Source: JADJRG01 sp964474905 (GTDB taxonomy: Bacteria > Myxococcota_A > Polyangia > Nannocystales > Nannocystaceae). Taken from it: a DNA stretch of 64,000 bases. This document shows positions 1 through 7,470 of the stretch, piece after piece (position 1 is the stretch's first letter; every line of letters starts with the position of its first letter). The notes beneath the pieces were generated by a model that had not been told where the DNA came from, ran no database searches, and worked only from the letters and a program-made list of their open reading frames with translations. Location of the stretch: positions 124,001-188,000 of the forward strand of contig CAYYUP010000002.1 in assembly GCA_964474905.1 (NCBI GenBank), read 5' to 3'. A program made the translations under genes and the position numbers.

Positions 1-378
1 GGCACGACCGCGACCGGGTTGCTCGCGGCGGCAAAGGGCATTGTCGGAGACCTGCTCGACGAGGTTGTCGCCGTCGACGCGGGGCGCGGTCAGACCCCGG
101 AGCTTTCGGCGACGCTCTGCCGGGTTCTCGGCGAAGAAGATCGCGGTCGCGGTGTGTTGCTCGTCGTCGATCTGCTGGGCGCGAGCCCCTGCTCCTGCGG
201 GCTCCGTGAGGGGGCAGATCATACAAAGGTGCTGATCTCTGGGCTAAACCTGGCGATGTTATTGAAGCTGGCCAACCTCGATCGCGGGACCATGAGTCCA
301 CTCGAACTCGCTGTAGCATGTGCCGACTCGGCGACGCGCTCGATCGCCGTCCAGCCGCACGCAAAGGAGCCCGGATGA
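1..378 (+). CDS. PTS mannose-family EIIA domain protein (5' end outside window)
   Basis: The frame is open from base 1, so the protein is truncated at its N-terminus. It resembles the EIIA domain of mannose-family phosphotransferase systems, which takes phosphate from HPr on a conserved histidine. The visible part starts just after where that His (in a T-H-G context) should lie, and the internal strand-loop VLLVVDLLGASPCS matches the typical VDxxGGSP segment. Its final ATGA overlaps the start of the HPr gene, so the two are translationally coupled. No EIIB or EIIC gene is seen in the window, which fits a regulatory rather than a sugar-transporting PTS, as is common in deltaproteobacteria (inference). 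The active-site His cannot be verified here. Confidence 0.82.
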   Translation, partial: GTTATGLLAAAKGIVGDLLDEVVAVDAGRGQTPELSATLCRVLGEEDRGRGVLLVVDLLGASPCSCGLREGADHTKVLISGLNLAMLLKLANLDRGTMSPLELAVACADSATRSIAVQPHAKEPG

Positions 379-662
379 GCAAACCCAAGAGCCAAGAAGT
401 CGCCGCTGATCTCGAGATCGTAAACCCGCTCGGCCTCCATGCCCGGGCCGCCAGCAAGCTCGTCAATCTCGCCAATAAGTTCAGCTCAGAGGTCTTCCTC
501 GCCCGCGGCGACACCGAGATCAACGCCAAGAGCATGCTCGGGGTGTTGATGCTCGCCTGCGGCAAGGGCTCGGTGGTGCGTCTGCGCTGCGTCGGCAGCG
601 ATGCCCAGGCCTGCCACGATGGGCTCTCCAAGCTCGTTCGCGGGGGCTTCGGCGAGATTTGA
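375..662 (+). CDS. ptsH: HPr phosphocarrier protein
   Basis: HPr of 95 residues, which relays phosphate from enzyme I to EIIA. The active-site histidine is His22 in NPLGLHARAASKLV, and Ser53 in INAKSMLGVLML sits at the position that HPr kinase modifies in other bacteria, so Ser phosphorylation is possible although no HPr kinase is in view. The ATG at 375 overlaps the stop of the EIIA gene (ATGA), and its own stop overlaps the next start (TGATG). An upstream in-frame start near 318 would lie inside the EIIA gene and add residues with no HPr similarity, so I reject it. Length and motif order are normal for the family. Confidence 0.95.
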   Translation: MSKPKSQEVAADLEIVNPLGLHARAASKLVNLANKFSSEVFLARGDTEINAKSMLGVLMLACGKGSVVRLRCVGSDAQACHDGLSKLVRGGFGEI

Positions 663-2458
663 TGGAGCCCAAGGCGAGTGCGAGCGGACGTGTTGAGCGT
701 CACGGGGTTGCGGCGAGCTCGGGCATCGGTATCGGTATTGCCTATGTCGTCGATCGGCGGCGGGTTAATTTTCCGCGGGCTCGGATCGACAAGGCGAACG
801 CCGAGGCCGAGAAGGGCCGCTTTCTAGAGGCACTTCGCGACACTCGCCAGCAGATCGAGCTGGTCAAAAAGCGCCTCCCCCACGGCGAGCACCGGGCGAT
901 CCTCAAGGCCCAGCAGATGATGCTCAGGGATCCCGATCTCGTCGAGCGTGTCGAGGTGCTGATCGGCGATGACCTCTGCTGTGCGGAGTGGGCGGTGGCG
1001 ACTGCGACCGATGAGATCCACGACGTGCTCGATCAGGCAGATGACGAGTACTTCCGCGAGCGTCGCTCGGACATCGTCTTCCTCGCCGAGCAGGTGATCC
1101 AAACCCTTCTGGGCGATCATCCAGAGGGTATCGAGCCGCCGATGGGGGCGGTTGTCGTCGCCCACGATCTGAGCCCCGCCGACACCGCCCATCTCCACCG
1201 CTGCCAGGTAGCGGGCATCGTCACCGCTGCGGGCGGCAAGACTTCGCACTCCGCGATCATGGCGCGCTCGCTGCAGATCCCGGCGGTGGTCGGCGTCGAC
1301 GGGATCCTGGGTGCGGTGATGAGCGGCGAAGCGGTGATCGTCGACGGTGTGCACGGCGCGGTGATCATCCGCCCGGAGGCCGATGAGATCAGCGGCCACG
1401 AGATCGAGCGCGAGCGCTACAACGCCTTTGAGAAACGGGTCCTGCGTGAGCACGCCTTTCCGGCGATCACGGCGGATGGCCGCAGGGTGATGACTCGCGC
1501 CAACCTCTCTCTCAGCGAGGACATCGATCTCGGGATCCGCTACGGCGCTGACGGGGTCGGGCTCTACCGCAGCGAGTACATGTACATGAACCGCGAGTCG
1601 TTGCCCTCTGAGGAGGAGCACTACCGGACCGCGAAGAAGGTGCTGCGGCATTACGCGCCACATCCGGTGGTCTTTCGCACCTTTGATCTCGGCTCGGACA
1701 AGCCGAGCAAGCTGCTCGGGCTCAGCAGGATCGAGGCCAATCCGGCGATGGGGTTGCGCTCGCTTCGGCTGGCGCTGCGCGAGCGCGAGACCTTCTTGGC
1801 CCAGCTCCGCGGTCTCCTGCGGGCGGCTCTGCACGGGCCGCTGCGAATCATGCTGCCGCTGGTTGGTTCCTTGGAGGAGCTAGAGGCTGGTCTCGCTGCT
1901 GTCGACGAGGCTCGGGATCAACTCGAGGCTGCGGGCATGGCCTACGCGAGCGACCCATTGATCGGTGTGATGATCGAGACGCCCTCCGCTGCGATCATCG
2001 CTGACCTACTCGCGGAACGTGTCGACTTCATGAGCATCGGCACCAATGATCTGATCCAGTACACGCTCGCGGTCGACCGCGATAACGACGACGTCGACTA
2101 CCTCTACGAGCCCTTGCATCCGGCGGTTCTGCGCCTCATCCAGCGGGTTGCCCAGGCCGGTGAGGACCACGAGGTGCCGGTCTCGCTTTGCGGCGAAATG
2201 GCCGCAGATCCCCGCTACACCTGGGTTTTGCTCGGCCTTGGCATCTCTGAGCTATCGATGAGCCCGAGCGCCGTGCCGGTGATCAAGAACATCATTCGCG
2301 GGTCGAGCGTTGCCGAGATGGATGCACTTACGGCGCGGGTGCTCGGCACCAAGACAGCTCGGGAGGCCAACCACTTGGTGCTGGAGGCGATGCAGGTCCG
2401 CTTCCCTGAGCATCTACAGCACGGTGGAGGGCGGGCCGTGCAAGAGGGCGACGCTTGA
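662..2458 (+). CDS. ptsI: Phosphoenolpyruvate-protein phosphotransferase (enzyme I)
   Basis: Enzyme I of 598 residues transfers phosphate from phosphoenolpyruvate to HPr in the cytoplasm. The phosphorylated histidine is His196 in AAGGKTSHSAIMARS. The C-terminal PEP-binding barrel is complete, with GADGVGLYRSEYMYM, MIETPSAA, SIGTNDLIQYTLAVDR and SLCGEMAAD in the expected order. The ATG at 662 overlaps the HPr stop; a TTG one codon upstream (659) is also possible. The reading frame ends by overlapping the TTG of the hydrolase gene, making a four-gene chain with no intergenic space. Nothing in the sequence is missing or unusual for the family. Confidence 0.96.
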   Translation: MEPKASASGRVERHGVAASSGIGIGIAYVVDRRRVNFPRARIDKANAEAEKGRFLEALRDTRQQIELVKKRLPHGEHRAILKAQQMMLRDPDLVERVEVLIGDDLCCAEWAVATATDEIHDVLDQADDEYFRERRSDIVFLAEQVIQTLLGDHPEGIEPPMGAVVVAHDLSPADTAHLHRCQVAGIVTAAGGKTSHSAIMARSLQIPAVVGVDGILGAVMSGEAVIVDGVHGAVIIRPEADEISGHEIERERYNAFEKRVLREHAFPAITADGRRVMTRANLSLSEDIDLGIRYGADGVGLYRSEYMYMNRESLPSEEEHYRTAKKVLRHYAPHPVVFRTFDLGSDKPSKLLGLSRIEANPAMGLRSLRLALRERETFLAQLRGLLRAALHGPLRIMLPLVGSLEELEAGLAAVDEARDQLEAAGMAYASDPLIGVMIETPSAAIIADLLAERVDFMSIGTNDLIQYTLAVDRDNDDVDYLYEPLHPAVLRLIQRVAQAGEDHEVPVSLCGEMAADPRYTWVLLGLGISELSMSPSAVPVIKNIIRGSSVAEMDALTARVLGTKTAREANHLVLEAMQVRFPEHLQHGGGRAVQEGDA

Positions 2459-3330
2459 GGATCGCTCGCGCAGGTCCGGCGATTGCCGATCGATCGCAGA
2501 TGTGGGCGTTTGACGCCGGGCGCATGTACCTCTGCGAACGGGGCCCGCGGAGTGCTCCGCCATTGCTGCTCATACACGGGCTCTTGGTTCATCACTACGA
2601 GTTTGTTCGCCTTCTGCCCGAGCTCGGCACGAGGCGTCTGCTCGTGCCGGACCTCTTCGGCAGTGGGGATAGCGACGCGCCGAGCCCTGATCATGCGCAG
2701 GGCTACAGCTTTGCTTGGCACGCGCGGACGCTGATCGCCTTGCTCGACAGGCTCGGCATTTCGCGTCTCGATGTGGTCGGGCACAGCACCGGAGGCACGA
2801 TCGCGGCTTGCCTAGCCGCTGCGCTCGGGTCCCGGGTGCGACGCCTCGTGCTCCTGGATACGGTCGCCTACGATCTAAACCTGCCCTTGGAGGGTCGGGT
2901 CGCGCTCTTTCCCCGGGTGGGCCCTGCGCTCTTCAAGAACGTCTTTCGTCGCGCCGAGCTGCGCCGCTACTTCGCCCGGGTATTCGCCGACCCCTCGCGA
3001 ATCGACGAGCTGGCGATCGACCTCTATTGGGATCGACTCGCGCGGCCGGGCCACCGCGAGGCTGCGCATGCGATGATCGAGCACATCGTCGACATGGGCG
3101 AACTCCAGGGGCATTTGACATCGATTCAAGCGGAGACCCAAGTGATCTGGGGAGCCGATGACAGCATTGTGCCCCTCAGTGATGGGCAGCGCCTCGCGGC
3201 TGAGATTCCGGGGGCATCGATCCAGACGATCGAGGCCTGCGGTCATGCGCCCAATGAGGAGCGCCCGGCGGAACTAGGCGCGCTCATCCGTGACTTCTTC
3301 GCGCCGGGCCTTGAGGGTCTGCACGCGTGA
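2455..3330 (+). CDS. Alpha/beta hydrolase fold protein
   Basis: A 291-residue alpha/beta hydrolase. The nucleophile elbow is VVGHSTGGTIAA with Ser at residue 111 from the TTG start. The acid is probably an Asp in VIWGADDSIVP and the catalytic His is in EACGHAPNEERP near the C-terminus. The oxyanion HG is in LLIHGLLVHHYEF. The substrate cannot be read from the sequence. The TTG at 2455 overlaps the ptsI stop, which suggests coupling; an ATG at 2500 (giving MWAFDAGRM) is a reasonable alternative that loses only a poorly conserved leader. There is no signal peptide, so it is probably cytoplasmic. Its place in the PTS operon gives no obvious functional clue. Confidence 0.85.
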   Translation: MRIARAGPAIADRSQMWAFDAGRMYLCERGPRSAPPLLLIHGLLVHHYEFVRLLPELGTRRLLVPDLFGSGDSDAPSPDHAQGYSFAWHARTLIALLDRLGISRLDVVGHSTGGTIAACLAAALGSRVRRLVLLDTVAYDLNLPLEGRVALFPRVGPALFKNVFRRAELRRYFARVFADPSRIDELAIDLYWDRLARPGHREAAHAMIEHIVDMGELQGHLTSIQAETQVIWGADDSIVPLSDGQRLAAEIPGASIQTIEACGHAPNEERPAELGALIRDFFAPGLEGLHA

Positions 3331-3331
3331 G

Positions 3332-4006
3332 CTATTCGAGGCTCAGGTTTAAAAACGAGGCGCCGAGCATCCAGGCGTCGATGTCGGCGGCGTAGAGTTC
3401 AAAGAGCTCGGCCTGGCCCTCGGCAGAGATCACGAGCACGTGGTTTGCGCGCACGAAGAGGCGTTCGCGCTTGTGGATCGAGCCGAGGGTTTCGTGGAGG
3501 GCATCGATGGTCAGCTCGAGGCCCTGTGCGCCCTGTTGTTCGATCGTTTTGATCTCTGTGATCGTGTAGCTCGAGAAGAGCTTGGAGTAGGTCAAGGGCA
3601 GCACGTCGCTGACGATTGCGTCGACCGGAAGTCGCCGGGAGGGCGCGACCTCGTAGTCCTTGGCCATGAGGAAGAAGAAGCGCTCCGGATCGGTCCGGCG
3701 GCATTTGATCAGGGTAGCTGGCGGTTGTGGTGGGTGAGCGGTCTGTCGAATACATTGCCATCCTTCGCCAGTTGGACGCGGCGCGTGCACGAGGCCGTCG
3801 AGGCTGGCGTAATCAGCACGGGGCGCTCGTTTGAGCGGTGGCGGTTGTGTGATGACCTCTGCCGCCTCAGTTGTATGCGTGCTTTTGTCTTCAGGTGAGT
3901 CGACAGATTGATTCTGTTTGTTTGGACATGCACATAAGAACAGGATCGCGAGCAGAGCCAAGCCCTTCGGTGCACCCGCGCGCGCGATGGGGGCTGCGTG
4001 TTTCAC
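3332..4006 (-). CDS. Putative lipoprotein of unknown function
   Basis: A 224-residue protein I do not recognise. The GTG at 4006 gives a short basic N-region, a hydrophobic stretch and the lipobox FLCAC, so it is probably an exported lipoprotein. A polar linker of about 35 residues, AT-richer than its surroundings, precedes a compact domain from about residue 60 to the end. That domain has mixed charged and aromatic residues and no known motif. A TTG at 4060 would add 18 residues before the signal peptide and would overlap the divergent gene, so I prefer 4006. It converges with the hydrolase gene, the stops being two bases apart, and diverges from the glycerophosphodiesterase gene over 47 bp. 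Confidence 0.68.
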   Translation of the reverse strand: MKHAAPIARAGAPKGLALLAILFLCACPNKQNQSVDSPEDKSTHTTEAAEVITQPPPLKRAPRADYASLDGLVHAPRPTGEGWQCIRQTAHPPQPPATLIKCRRTDPERFFFLMAKDYEVAPSRRLPVDAIVSDVLPLTYSKLFSSYTITEIKTIEQQGAQGLELTIDALHETLGSIHKRERLFVRANHVLVISAEGQAELFELYAADIDAWMLGASFLNLSLE

Positions 4007-4053
4007 ATGCCTAGAGTATCGAATGCGCAGCGCCACTTGATACTCTTGAAGCC

Positions 4054-5001
4054 GTGACAACGTCCGCTAATCTATTTCTTGCCGATAAGAAGCGGCCGCT
4101 CGTCCTTGGGCATCGAGGCATGCCTCTGCTGCACCAAGAGAATACGATCGCCGGCTTTCGCCGCTGTCTTGAACTCGGTGTCGACGGGGTCGAACTCGAC
4201 GTCATGATGACCAAGGACGGCCGCATCGTCGTTTTTCATGACGACGTCGTCGATCGTTTGACCGGCGCTAAGGGGCGCATCCTCGACATGACCTGGGAGC
4301 AGGTATCAAAGCTCCGAATCCAGCGTCGACTGGTCATGGGCGTCGACGGGCAGGGTGGCGAGGTTGTCATGAATTACGAACAGGAGGAACGTATCCCGCT
4401 ATTGGCGGAGGTGCTGGACGAGTTCGCGGGCAAGCTCGCGATCAACGTTGAGCTCAAGCCTGCGGTGCCCTCGTGGCGGCAGCGGAGGTGTGGTGCTGCC
4501 ACGGCAGCGGTGATCCGAGCCGCCGGAGCGGAGGCGTCGCTGATCGTCACCTCCTTCGATTTTTTTAAGCTGCGCGCGCTCGAGGCGGAGCACTCTGCGA
4601 TCCACTCGGGCTTCGCGTACGACGATGACACCGTCAGCTACCTGCCTTCGTGGTTGGCGAAGCTGCCCGAGATTGGCTCTGAGATCGGCCGTCGTGATGA
4701 ACTCAACCGCAACCCGGAGACTGTCGTCAACGCGCTCCTAGAGGCGAATGCCATCGGCCGTTGGATCGGATCGAGCGTCGTCGCTAGCGAACACACCCTG
4801 ATCGACTCCGACACGATCAAAAAATTCCACGATCGAGACATGGCCTTCGGGACCTACACCTTCTTTCCGATCGAGATGACGGGTGTGCGTCACCAACTCA
4901 ACGATGAGCAGCAGCTTCAACGTCTGCGCACGATTGCGGAGGCCGGTGGGGATTGGGTCGAGACCGATGATCCGGTGCGGGTGATGGAGCTGCTCAGCTA
5001 A
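4054..5001 (+). CDS. Glycerophosphodiester phosphodiesterase family protein
   Basis: A 315-residue GDPD-family enzyme that would hydrolyse glycerophosphodiesters to glycerol-3-phosphate and an alcohol. The catalytic set is present: His20-Arg21 in LGHRGMP, Glu29 in QENTIAGF, Glu47 and Asp49 in DGVELDVMMTKDG, and His62 in VVFHDD. The end carries the usual family close, GGDWVETDDPVRVMELL. There is no signal peptide, so it should be cytoplasmic, which separates it from periplasmic GlpQ types. It starts with GTG at 4054, divergent from the lipoprotein gene. A hairpin terminator follows at 5022-5064. Confidence 0.92.
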   Translation: MTTSANLFLADKKRPLVLGHRGMPLLHQENTIAGFRRCLELGVDGVELDVMMTKDGRIVVFHDDVVDRLTGAKGRILDMTWEQVSKLRIQRRLVMGVDGQGGEVVMNYEQEERIPLLAEVLDEFAGKLAINVELKPAVPSWRQRRCGAATAAVIRAAGAEASLIVTSFDFFKLRALEAEHSAIHSGFAYDDDTVSYLPSWLAKLPEIGSEIGRRDELNRNPETVVNALLEANAIGRWIGSSVVASEHTLIDSDTIKKFHDRDMAFGTYTFFPIEMTGVRHQLNDEQQLQRLRTIAEAGGDWVETDDPVRVMELLS

Positions 5002-5021
5002 CCCCCCGCTTAAAATAAAGA

Positions 5022-5064
5022 AGGCGGACCCTCGCCGGCCTTGGGCCGTGCGGAGGATCCGCCT
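5022..5064. terminator. Bidirectional rho-independent terminator
   Basis: Arms AGGCGGA (5022-5028) and TCCGCCT (5058-5064) pair perfectly, and a CCTC/GAGG pairing extends the stem beyond one mismatch. It lies between two convergent genes. Read on the minus strand the stem is followed by TTCTTTATTTT, a good U-tract; on the plus strand GTCTGTGTTT follows, which is weaker. It would therefore mainly serve the Cys-rich lipoprotein gene. Confidence 0.75.
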
Positions 5065-5081
5065 GTCTGTGTTTCGCGCGA

Positions 5082-5873
5082 TCAGCCTGCGACGCAGACG
5101 TCAGCGCCGCTGGGACCGGCGTGCGGGCAGTGGAGCTCTGGATCGCCCATCGCGGGGGCGCCAGCGTGGTAGGTGCGGCAACCGATGGTGTCTCCGGCAG
5201 TATCGGCGTTGGTGCCCGGGTACCAGAGCACACAGGCGACCATGCAGGCGTCCAGGTCGCCCTCGTAGACGTCGTTCTTGCCGGTGCAATTCATCATGTA
5301 CGTGTCGCAGTAGTCGGCGCAGGCTGGCGCGCCCTCGTCCGAACAGACGCCGTCACCGCTGGGGCCGGCGTGCGGGCAGTGCAGGAGAGCGTCGCCGCCG
5401 TTGGCAACCGTGACGTGGTAGAGGCGGCAGCCGAGGCTATCGCCGCCGGTCGCGTCGGCCTCTCCGACGGGCCACTGGTTGCACTGGGCCATGCACTCGG
5501 CCGTGTCAGCGTACTCGGGGAAGTCGGCGCAGGCCTCTCCGTAGATCTCGCAGTACGCGTCGCAGGTGAGGTCGCCGCCACCGGTGGTCGTGGTGGTGGT
5601 GGTGGTGGTCGTCGTATCCGTTTCGCCCGTGGTGGTGGTCGTCGTACTCGTAGTAGACGTCGTCGTTGGATCGGCCGTCGTGCTGTCGCTGTCGCTGTCC
5701 GTGCCAGTGCTGGAGGAGCTGCTGGAGGAGCTGCTGGAGCTGCTGGAGGACGTCGGCGATGTCGTCATGGTGCCGTCAGAGTCAGATGTGCCGGTGTCGT
5801 CGCCGGCGCAGGCGCCTAGGCTGAGGCTGAGGGCAGAGAAGGCAGTCAGAATAAAAACAGAGCGGATGTTCAT
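5082..5873 (-). CDS. Cys-rich tandem-repeat lipoprotein with Ser/Thr linker
   Basis: A 263-residue protein. Residues 1-22 form a lipoprotein signal ending in LSLGAC. Residues 23 to about 100 are an acidic linker made almost entirely of Ser, Thr, Asp and Gly. The rest is two copies of a module of about 75 residues, each with eight cysteines in the order C-x3-C, C, C-x3-C, then GCRxYH and HCPHAGPSG followed by a last Cys. Even cysteine numbers and export suggest four disulfides per module. I recognise the module type only as recurring in myxobacterial secreted proteins, and no function is known to me. The ATG at 5873 has GAGG eight bases upstream, so I prefer it to ATGs at 5885 and 5894. Confidence 0.85.
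   Translation of the reverse strand: MNIRSVFILTAFSALSLSLGACAGDDTGTSDSDGTMTTSPTSSSSSSSSSSSSSSTGTDSDSDSTTADPTTTSTTSTTTTTTGETDTTTTTTTTTTTGGGDLTCDAYCEIYGEACADFPEYADTAECMAQCNQWPVGEADATGGDSLGCRLYHVTVANGGDALLHCPHAGPSGDGVCSDEGAPACADYCDTYMMNCTGKNDVYEGDLDACMVACVLWYPGTNADTAGDTIGCRTYHAGAPAMGDPELHCPHAGPSGADVCVAG
5581..5800 (-). repeat. Low-complexity Ser/Thr-coding tract
   Basis: On the plus strand this is runs of GGT/GTC and GCTGGAG-type triplets; on the coding strand they give poly-Ser and poly-Thr between the lipid anchor and the Cys modules. It is in-frame coding repeat and not a separate element. Triplet slippage here would change linker length without shifting the frame. Confidence 0.8.
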
Positions 5874-5917
5874 GGGGTACCTCATGGGTCGCAAGGCCCG
5901 TGGACGTCACGGGGGCG

Positions 5918-5933
5918 CGGACGATTACGTCCG
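5918..5933. promoter_or_regulatory. Palindrome in divergent intergenic region, possible operator
   Basis: CGGACG-ATTA-CGTCCG is a perfect 6-bp inverted repeat. It sits in the 212 bp between the divergent Cys-rich lipoprotein gene (start 5873) and the DUF4331-like gene (start 6086), about 45 bp from the former. A dimeric regulator site serving both promoters is possible; no clear -35/-10 pair is visible, so this is only a candidate. Confidence 0.3.
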
Positions 5934-6085
5934 TAACATACGTTCGTCAAGCAAAGTCGGATCGATGGGCGGAGGCGGTCTGCAGGAGCGAAGGTGCAAA
6001 CGAACTTTCTTGTGATCCGGCTGACATCTTGGGCCGTATTCTGCAGGCGTTGGCGTCTCGCCTCGAGGCGTCACAGAGAGGACTT

Positions 6086-6697
6086 ATGCGCAAACCTATG
6101 AGAATCGCAGGAGCAGTCGGAATTGGCCTCCTTGCCTCCGTTATCGGGATCGGCGTTGTCACAGCAGCGGACCACGTAGAGGCTCCGGGTGTGATGGGCA
6201 ACCCGGCCGTCGACATCACCGATTTTTACGCCTGGCACAAGGACGACGGCAAGATCGTCGCGATCATCGGCTTCGCTGGGCTGGCCGAGGCCGGTATGCC
6301 GGCGACGTACGACGACAGCGTGCTCTACGGCATCCACATCGACAATACGGGCGACGGCGTTGCGAATGAGGACGTCTGGATCCGCTTCGGCAAGAACGCG
6401 GCGGACGAGTGGGGCGTCAAGGTCATGGGCCTTGCCGCTGATCCGGTCATCGGTCCGGTCGGCACCACGATCGACGCGCCTCTGGGTCTGCGTGTGTACG
6501 CCGGCTCTCGCGATGATCCTTTTTTCTTCGATCTCGAAGGCTTCACCGAGACGCTTATGACCGCCACGCTCGCCTTTGACAGCACGCGTGACACCTTCGC
6601 CCAGACCAACGTTACCGCGATCGTCGTCGAAATCAGCATCGACGCCGTTGCTGCGGGCAACGACAACATCTCAATGTGGGCGACCACGCGCCAGTAA
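6086..6697 (+). CDS. Secreted DUF4331 N-terminal-half protein
   Basis: A 203-residue exported protein. It has a Sec signal peptide (MRKPMRIAG..., cleavage probably at VTAA-DH) followed by DHVEAPGVMGNPAVDITDFYAW, which matches the characteristic start of DUF4331 proteins (HxEAP ... D-NTD-YAF). The protein ends after this first half. The second half of the family is encoded by the next gene, which has its own signal peptide. The ATG at 6086 has AGAGAGGA seven bases upstream; the longer open frame back to 5900 has no signal-like start. Function is unknown. Confidence 0.82.
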   Translation: MRKPMRIAGAVGIGLLASVIGIGVVTAADHVEAPGVMGNPAVDITDFYAWHKDDGKIVAIIGFAGLAEAGMPATYDDSVLYGIHIDNTGDGVANEDVWIRFGKNAADEWGVKVMGLAADPVIGPVGTTIDAPLGLRVYAGSRDDPFFFDLEGFTETLMTATLAFDSTRDTFAQTNVTAIVVEISIDAVAAGNDNISMWATTRQ

Positions 6698-6708
6698 AGG
6701 AGGTCCTC

Positions 6709-7461
6709 ATGCTTAGAACGACCAAGACTTGGACCACACTCATGCTCGCGGGCACCTTTGCCCTCAGCGCATGTTCTAGCGATGACACGGCCGAGAGCGA
6801 CTCGACGTCGGATACCTCTCCGACGACGACGACGACCGATCCGACAACGACGACGACGACGACGACGACAGGTCCGATGACGAGTACGGATCCGTCAACC
6901 GACCCGACGATGACGACGACGACGACAAATCCGACGACCACTGAGGGCGAAACGGATCCGACGACCACGACCACGACGGGCGACGATCCCTTCGTGTTCG
7001 ACGAGACCCCGCCCGATCAGCTCACGCAGATCGATCGCATGGGTATGCCGGCGATCAATACCGCCGTCATCACCTCGAAGGACGACTACAACGCGGCCAC
7101 TCCGGTCGATGATGCGAACGGCGATTTTGTCCCGGAGATCGTCGCCAACGTCGATGGGCTGCACCAGGCGCTCGACGATGACCTCTTGGGCGCTGGGCTC
7201 ACGCCTTGCGAGCTGATGGCCTGTGTCGGTCAGGCGGCGCCCCTTGTGGTCCCTGACGTCATCAGGCTCGACCTGACGGGCATGGCCGGTTTCCCCAACG
7301 GGCGCAAGCTCGCTGATCCGGTGATGGATGTGACGCTCGCGCTTGTGCTTCTGGATCTCAAAGTGCACGAGGTCACGACGCTCGCGGGCCTTCCGCTCAA
7401 TCCGCCGGCGAACGACGTGGCGTTCCTCGCCGACTTCCCTTACCTGGCTGACCCGCACTAG
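6709..7461 (+). CDS. DUF4331 C-terminal-half lipoprotein with Thr-rich linker
   Basis: A 250-residue lipoprotein with lipobox LSAC, then about 75 residues of Asp/Pro/Thr-tract linker, then a domain like the second half of DUF4331: IDRMGMPAINTAVI, GFPNGRKLADPVMDVTLALV and the closing PLNPPANDVAF...FPYL. It starts eleven bases after the previous stop with a very strong Shine-Dalgarno (AAAGGAGGT, 6696-6704), so both halves are made from one transcript. Two cysteines lie in CELMACVG. The likely arrangement is a membrane-anchored half paired with a soluble half; that pairing is inference. Confidence 0.83.
   Translation: MLRTTKTWTTLMLAGTFALSACSSDDTAESDSTSDTSPTTTTTDPTTTTTTTTTGPMTSTDPSTDPTMTTTTTNPTTTEGETDPTTTTTTGDDPFVFDETPPDQLTQIDRMGMPAINTAVITSKDDYNAATPVDDANGDFVPEIVANVDGLHQALDDDLLGAGLTPCELMACVGQAAPLVVPDVIRLDLTGMAGFPNGRKLADPVMDVTLALVLLDLKVHEVTTLAGLPLNPPANDVAFLADFPYLADPH
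6820..6985 (+). repeat. ACG/ACN triplet tract coding poly-Thr linker
   Basis: Runs of ACGACGACG interrupted by GATCCG encode (Thr)n-Asp-Pro repeats after the lipobox cysteine. It is an in-frame coding repeat, the same linker style as in the divergent Cys-rich lipoprotein. Confidence 0.8.
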
Positions 7462-7470
7462 CGGATCGAC

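Noticed and set aside
824..1834. 336-codon minus-strand frame across ptsI
   Set aside because: Shadow of enzyme I; His/Arg/Asp-rich translation with no domain.
5121..5819. Val/Gly/Arg-rich plus-strand frame opposite the Cys-rich lipoprotein
   Set aside because: Antisense of the Ser/Thr tract and Cys modules; no start or ribosome-binding site of quality.
6698..6708. Frameshift splitting a single DUF4331 gene
   Set aside because: The second gene has its own strong Shine-Dalgarno, signal peptide and lipobox, so these are two designed genes.
6820..6985. ACG triplet array as a CRISPR or tandem-repeat element
   Set aside because: It is in frame with a lipoprotein linker and has no repeat-spacer structure.
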